From JAFGQJ01 sp964495755 (lineage in GTDB: Bacteria; Spirochaetota; Spirochaetia; SZUA-6; DRHE01): a stretch of DNA of 9,768 nt. The position numbers were made by a program, and so were the translations under genes. Below, piece after piece: positions 6,720 through 9,768 of the stretch. Under the pieces are notes generated by a model. It made no database searches. It was not told the origin of the DNA and worked only from the letters and a program-made list of their open reading frames with translations. The stretch's first letter is position 1. Every line of letters begins with the position of its first letter. The DNA lies in assembly GCA_964495755.1 (NCBI GenBank), contig CAZBXU010000137.1:1-9768 (forward strand), written 5' to 3'.

Positions 6720-7085
6720 GTTCTTAATTCCTTGATGTTTGAGATCCAGGCTCCAGTGAACTCCCTGGTACATTTTTTCCGAAAGCTTTGTTCGTAATCG
6801 TTGTATCGTGTACTGATATTGAATCCTGATATGGTATCAAGCATGTCTTTTTTTGTCTTCGCCGACCACCATGCCTCCTCTTTCTGCCAGCCGCAATAGA
6901 TCATGAATAAAAGGTGGATTCTCACTAGAACGCTGCACGTAATTAGCCTTAAACAATTTTTCAAGAACTAGATGTCCGACAAACAGTGACCACTGATAAT
7001 CTCTCTTCTTGAATAAGTGCATCATGGCTTTGAAATCCTGTTCAGAGCTTTCCATCCAATATGAAACAAGACCTTCTTTTGTCAT
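6692..7085 (-). pseudogene. Frameshifted HEPN-domain gene (partner of the second MNT protein)
   Basis: The minus-strand ATG at 7083-7085 opens MTKEGLVSYW, then DFKAMMHLFKKRDYQW, VGHLVLEKLFKANYV and IHDLLRLAE, a HEPN N-terminal half. The frame stops at 6837-6839. The missing half, DMLDTISGFNISTRYNDYEQ and on to LRTWIKRQL, continues in the next frame to a TAG at 6692-6694. The two join in frame at about 130 residues, the normal family length, if one A is removed from the A7 run (T7 at 6848-6854 on the plus strand). Conserved landmarks, HDL and RYxDYExxF, fall one on each side. It is a single-base disruption: a genuine inactivating mutation, a sequencing error in a homopolymer, or a site corrected by slippage. 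It overlaps the MNT start by 28 nt. Confidence 0.82.
6848..6854 (-). other. A7 homopolymer at the HEPN frameshift
   Basis: On the coding strand the run reads GAC then seven A then GACATG. Six A would give an uninterrupted HEPN frame; seven puts a stop 12 nt further on. The shift needed is +1 (skip one A) or loss of one A during transcription. No canonical -1 slippery heptamer is in register. Confidence 0.75.
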
Positions 7086-7315
7086 AAGCGTACCGACCGC
7101 TATTATAGCTTTTTTGCCGTGATCTTTGTAAGATTGTGGATTTCGAGTAGAATGATAAGAGTACGCCGACGAACTGAGGAAAATCGACCGGGCAGTGGAA
7201 GAGGAATTCGAGATAACGGTGCCGTCGACAGGTCCTGGTACCAGTAGGCGACCGAAGCGGCTGGCCAGGGTCACGATTCCCGGCGTAAGTTGAAAGACCG
7301 GCATAGATGGTTCCT
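7086..7315. other. Intergenic region between transporter and second HEPN/MNT pair
   Basis: About 230 bases contain the HEPN promoter candidate at its left end. The remainder shows no gene I can name. A plus-strand frame after a stop at 7156-7158 reads EYADELRKIDRAVEEEFEIT and continues to a stop at 7291-7293. It looks somewhat protein-like but is unrecognised, lacks a start codon and could be another relic. Confidence 0.4.
7102..7131 (-). promoter_or_regulatory. Possible promoter of the HEPN/MNT pair
   Basis: On the minus strand a perfect TATAAT lies at 7107-7102, with a weak -35 candidate TTACAA at 7131-7126, 18 nt upstream (3 of 6 consensus bases). The start would fall near 7095, only about 10 nt before the HEPN ATG at 7085, leaving a very short leader without a clear ribosome site. 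Confidence 0.5.
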
Positions 7316-8329
7316 TCACTTCTCGCTCTCAAATCTCTTCTGCTCCGCCTCTCTAACGAACCTGGTGCTCTTCACAACTCCCGCCACCAGCAGCTGCCAG
7401 GCGTGGTAGAACACGAGGGGCAGCAGGGCTAGGCCTATGATCTCCGGGTTGGAGGCGAAGTAGGTGGAGATCAGGGGAACGCCGACGGCCAGGGTCTTCT
7501 GCGGGGCTGCGTAGAGCACGGAGATCGTGTTTTCGCGGGAGAAGCGGAACAGCCGGGCTCCTCCGTAGGCGATCAGCAGGAGAAGGATATGGGCTACGGC
7601 CAGATACCCGAAGGGACCGAGCATGGCCCGCAGGTGTCCCATGAACTCGGGGTTCCGGGCGGTTTTGGAGAAGGAGAAGAAAAGGATGAACAGGATGAAG
7701 ATACTGCTGGTCACGGAGAGGCTTTTTTTCTGCTTCACCGCGAGTTGTTTGAAGAAGCGACGGAGCAGTTGGCCGCAGGCGATGGGTACAAGCATCTGCA
7801 AGCCCAGATTCCTGAGAACCCTGAGCACTTCCGAGGCGGGCAGAGGATCGCCGCTGCCGCGGATCAGCAGGGAGAGCAGCAGCGGCGAGATAACCACGCC
7901 GAGAATGTTGGCCAGGGCGGCGTTGAACATCGTGGCCATGACGTTGCCGCCCGACACTTGAGTGAACACGATGCAGCTCGCGATCGTGGTGGGCAGGACC
8001 GCCACGGCGAAGATGCCGGTGTACAGCTGCTGCTCCCAGATGGATCGGAAGGGCAGGGTGGTGAGCAGGATGAACGCAGGGATGAACAGAAAAACAAACG
8101 TCTGAATGTATACGTGCAGTCGAAAATCCTTCAGTCCGCTGGTGATCGCCTCCGAGGGCAGGGTGAACCCGGAGATCAGAAACAGAGCCACGATCAGTAC
8201 GGTGCGGGCGATCCCGCCTGAGTTCAGAACCAGCTCTATCCCGGGCAGGAAAAACCCCAACAGCAGGGCCGCCAAGATTCCCAATAAAAACCAGTTGCGT
8301 TTCAACGTTGCCAGCGCCATGCGGGGCAT
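7316..8329 (-). CDS. SBF-like (bile acid:sodium symporter family, YfeH-type) membrane transporter
   Basis: This integral membrane protein of about 337 residues has eight to ten hydrophobic segments, spaced like the SBF_like (PF13593) branch of the BASS superfamily, to which E. coli YfeH belongs; length and order agree. Diagnostic stretches are SGFTLPSEAITSGLKDFRLH at 53-72, PTTIASCIVFTQVSGGNVMA at 113-132 with the following N-A-A-L-A-N, and YAAPQKTLAVGVPL at 273-286, in the crossover regions that in BASS proteins bind sodium and substrate. The cargo is an organic anion by family analogy, but the substrate is unknown. The start is ambiguous: ATG 8327-8329 has AAGGA about 10 nt upstream, while ATG 8318-8320 has AGGA 8 nt upstream and gives 334 residues. 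The longer frame to 8389 lacks support. It is divergent from the UbiA gene, 62 bp away. Confidence 0.9.
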   Translation of the reverse strand: MPRMALATLKRNWFLLGILAALLLGFFLPGIELVLNSGGIARTVLIVALFLISGFTLPSEAITSGLKDFRLHVYIQTFVFLFIPAFILLTTLPFRSIWEQQLYTGIFAVAVLPTTIASCIVFTQVSGGNVMATMFNAALANILGVVISPLLLSLLIRGSGDPLPASEVLRVLRNLGLQMLVPIACGQLLRRFFKQLAVKQKKSLSVTSSIFILFILFFSFSKTARNPEFMGHLRAMLGPFGYLAVAHILLLLIAYGGARLFRFSRENTISVLYAAPQKTLAVGVPLISTYFASNPEIIGLALLPLVFYHAWQLLVAGVVKSTRFVREAEQKRFESEK

Positions 8330-8391
8330 CCTATCATATTCCTTCTTTCTTTCAAACGTGCTATGGTCCTCTGCAATTGGGAGGAGCAATT

Positions 8392-9360
8392 ATGTCACGT
8401 GGGTTTTTTAAATCGGTTGCGCTTTGGATTCAGGCCTCCCGGGCTCTGTATACGATCACGGTGCTGCTTCCCTGCTGTCTCGGAGCGGTTGTGGCTTGGT
8501 GGACAGGCTATCCCTTCAACTGGGGACTGTTGGTGCTGATCTTGCTGGGAATGATGTTCGCCAATATCGGCACCAACTTCACCAACGACTACTTCGACTA
8601 CAAATCCGGGGTGGACAAGCTGGACGAGGGACGGATCTACAAGAAGGGGGCGGAGGTCCTGTACGACAATCCGCTCGCGGAAAGCGGATCCGTGGACGGC
8701 TACGCTATGTACTTCTTCTCGCCCCGAACCATCCTGGTTTCCGCCCTGGTCAGCCTGTCCATCACCGCCGCCATCGGTCTGTACCTGGTACTCCGGGTGG
8801 ACTGGCGCATCCTTCCCGTTGGTCTGTTGGGCATCCTGATGGGCTACTTCTACACCGCCCCTCCGGTGAAATTCGGCTACCGGGGCTGGGGCGATCTGAT
8901 CTGCTTTCTCGGCAGCGGCCCCTTTGCGGTGATCGGCACCTTCTTTCTGTTCACCGGCCGAATCACTTGGACCGCGATACTGGCGGGAATCGTGGCGGGG
9001 CTCTGGGTGGATGCCATCCTCTATATAGGGAATGTACCTGACGTAGAGGCGGATCGTGCTGTGGGAAAGAAGACCTTGAGCACGATCCTGGGCAGAAAGG
9101 CTGTGCGAACCCTGGTCCCTCTGTACTACGGCGTGGCTTTCGGCCTGGTAGCCGTCGGAGCGATCCTGGGGGTTTTCCCCCTCTGGGCACTCCTCCCGCT
9201 CCTCACCCTGCCGATCGTGCTTCGGGTTCTCATGATCACCCGTAGGCACTACGACGAGATTCCCAAGTTCGCCCCATCGATCCTGATGACGGTTCAGGTT
9301 TTCGCACTGTCAACGGTGCTGCTGGGGGCCGGCTTCATCCTGTCCAGGACCGTCGGCTGA
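8392..9360 (+). CDS. UbiA-family prenyltransferase (MenA-like)
   Basis: This 322-residue polytopic membrane enzyme of the UbiA superfamily transfers a prenyl chain from a polyprenyl diphosphate to an aromatic or other acceptor. The first Asp-rich motif is N65-D66-Y-F-D69-Y-K-S-G-V-D75 and the second is D217-V-E-A-D221-R-A-V-G-K-K-T-L; both chelate the Mg-diphosphate. The loop GYFYTAPPVKFGYRGWGD at 151-168 is also typical, especially of MenA-like and related 1,4-dihydroxy-2-naphthoate or menaquinone-type enzymes, though the acceptor cannot be assigned. The start at 8392 has an excellent GGGAGGAG five bases upstream; the longer in-frame extension to 8308 runs into the divergent transporter and is rejected. 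The gene for a second UbiA-like protein follows after 48 nt with its own ribosome site, so the two are probably one operon. Confidence 0.93.
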   Translation: MSRGFFKSVALWIQASRALYTITVLLPCCLGAVVAWWTGYPFNWGLLVLILLGMMFANIGTNFTNDYFDYKSGVDKLDEGRIYKKGAEVLYDNPLAESGSVDGYAMYFFSPRTILVSALVSLSITAAIGLYLVLRVDWRILPVGLLGILMGYFYTAPPVKFGYRGWGDLICFLGSGPFAVIGTFFLFTGRITWTAILAGIVAGLWVDAILYIGNVPDVEADRAVGKKTLSTILGRKAVRTLVPLYYGVAFGLVAVGAILGVFPLWALLPLLTLPIVLRVLMITRRHYDEIPKFAPSILMTVQVFALSTVLLGAGFILSRTVG

Positions 9361-9408
9361 TTTGTCCCAGGTTGCATAAAGGTCGGGCGAGAAAGTGAAG
9401 AGGCGGGA

Positions 9409-9768
9409 ATGACAGCCGGCAAGTCCTATCCATTCTACGAAAAAAGCCTGGCCTTTCTGAGGACCCGGTTGCTCGGGGCGGTTTTGATGCCCGCCCTGAT
9501 AGGTGCCGCTGTCAGTGTCCGTCAGGGCCAGTTCCAATGGCTTCGTTTTGTCCTTATCGTGGTAGGTCTGGCCGCTGCGGAGTTGATGAACCTGCTCGGT
9601 TTGGACTACCAGGCCTTCCGTAACCCTGGGCAGAAGGATCCTCAGCTGCCCGGCAATCCTGTGATTCCCCCGGCTCTCCTCCCTCCGTCCCGGATTCCCC
9701 TCGTTCTCATTCCCATAGCTCTTGTCGCTCTGGCCGTGCTTATCTACTTCACTGTCACTGTGGGTATC
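9409..9768 (+). CDS. UbiA-like membrane protein with degenerate Asp motif (partial, runs off window)
   Basis: This frame is open from the ATG at 9409 (GAGG 5 nt upstream) to the window end, 120 codons so far. The product starts YPFYEKSLAFLRTRLLGAVL and has three hydrophobic stretches at about 19-36, 45-63 and 95-119. Comparison with the preceding prenyltransferase suggests a paralogous fold: an amphipathic N-terminal helix with R-x-R/R-A-L, a first membrane pair, then LMNLLGLDYQAFR where the other has NFTNDYFDYKSG, followed by GNPVIPPALLPPSRI in the place of the DNPLAESGSVDGYAMYFFSP segment. The D66-Y67 position is retained, but the first Asp of the N-D-x-x-D motif is not. It may be a divergent UbiA enzyme or a non-catalytic partner. 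The C-terminal two thirds, including the second Asp motif, lie outside the window. Confidence 0.7.
   Translation, partial: MTAGKSYPFYEKSLAFLRTRLLGAVLMPALIGAAVSVRQGQFQWLRFVLIVVGLAAAELMNLLGLDYQAFRNPGQKDPQLPGNPVIPPALLPPSRIPLVLIPIALVALAVLIYFTVTVGI

Noticed and set aside
6848..6860. Programmed -1 frameshift signal in the HEPN gene
   Set aside because: The frame change needed is +1 or loss of one A, and the A run is not in the X-XXY-YYZ register.
7589..8221. Plus-strand frame rich in G, E, Q, H and D
   Set aside because: Antisense shadow of the GC-rich SBF-like transporter gene; low-complexity composition is a frame artefact.
8308..8391. Upstream extension of the UbiA frame to 8308
   Set aside because: It overlaps the start of the divergent transporter and the family begins at the ATG at 8392, which has a strong ribosome site.
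8395..9249. Minus-strand 284-codon frame
   Set aside because: Antisense to the UbiA prenyltransferase; no hydrophobic or domain pattern.
1..9768. CRISPR arrays, tRNA and rRNA genes
   Set aside because: No regularly spaced direct repeats and no cloverleaf or rRNA-like segments were seen on either strand.

Overview
This is a bacterial accessory region. It is a patchwork of a transposon, a small sugar-related locus, toxin-antitoxin-like cassettes and gene relics, ending in what looks like a more conserved membrane-enzyme block. Start codons are preceded by strong purine-rich ribosome sites, and the regulator is a GntR/LacI hybrid of a kind common in Firmicutes and some other anaerobes. That hints at a Firmicute-like host, but the window holds no marker gene that fixes the taxon. 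Base composition shifts visibly along the window: about 6290-7130 is AT-rich, while 7316-9768 is GC-rich, as expected of segments with different histories.

Layout. Positions 2-2337 (minus strand) hold a two-ORF insertion sequence: an HTH protein followed, with a 19-nt overlap and a -1 frame change, by a DDE transposase. Positions 2338-2734 are non-coding and carry a good sigma70-type promoter with tandem operator-like CCGGTAAT sites. Positions 2735-4828 (plus) encode a GntR/LacI-hybrid regulator and a Gfo/Idh/MocA oxidoreductase. Directly after them, 4846-5061 is the relic of a DegT/DnrJ/EryC1/StrS aminotransferase, so this was probably once a regulated sugar or amino-sugar operon.

Positions 5091-5841 (plus) hold an MNT nucleotidyltransferase/HEPN pair. 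Positions 5857-6270 (minus) are the relic of an L-fucose/L-arabinose-isomerase-like protein. Positions 6411-7085 (minus) hold a second, unrelated-looking pair in the opposite gene order (HEPN then MNT), with the HEPN gene broken by an extra base in an A7 run. The two pairs therefore converge on the isomerase relic.

Positions 7316-8329 (minus) encode a YfeH-like SBF/bile-acid-sodium-symporter family transporter. It is divergent from 8392-9360 (plus), a UbiA-type prenyltransferase, which is followed closely by a second, UbiA-like membrane protein running off the window end at 9409-9768. The second protein has a degenerate Asp motif.

Functionally, the left half looks like a decaying carbohydrate locus invaded by mobile and toxin-antitoxin elements. 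The right end looks like an intact prenyl-transfer/membrane module.
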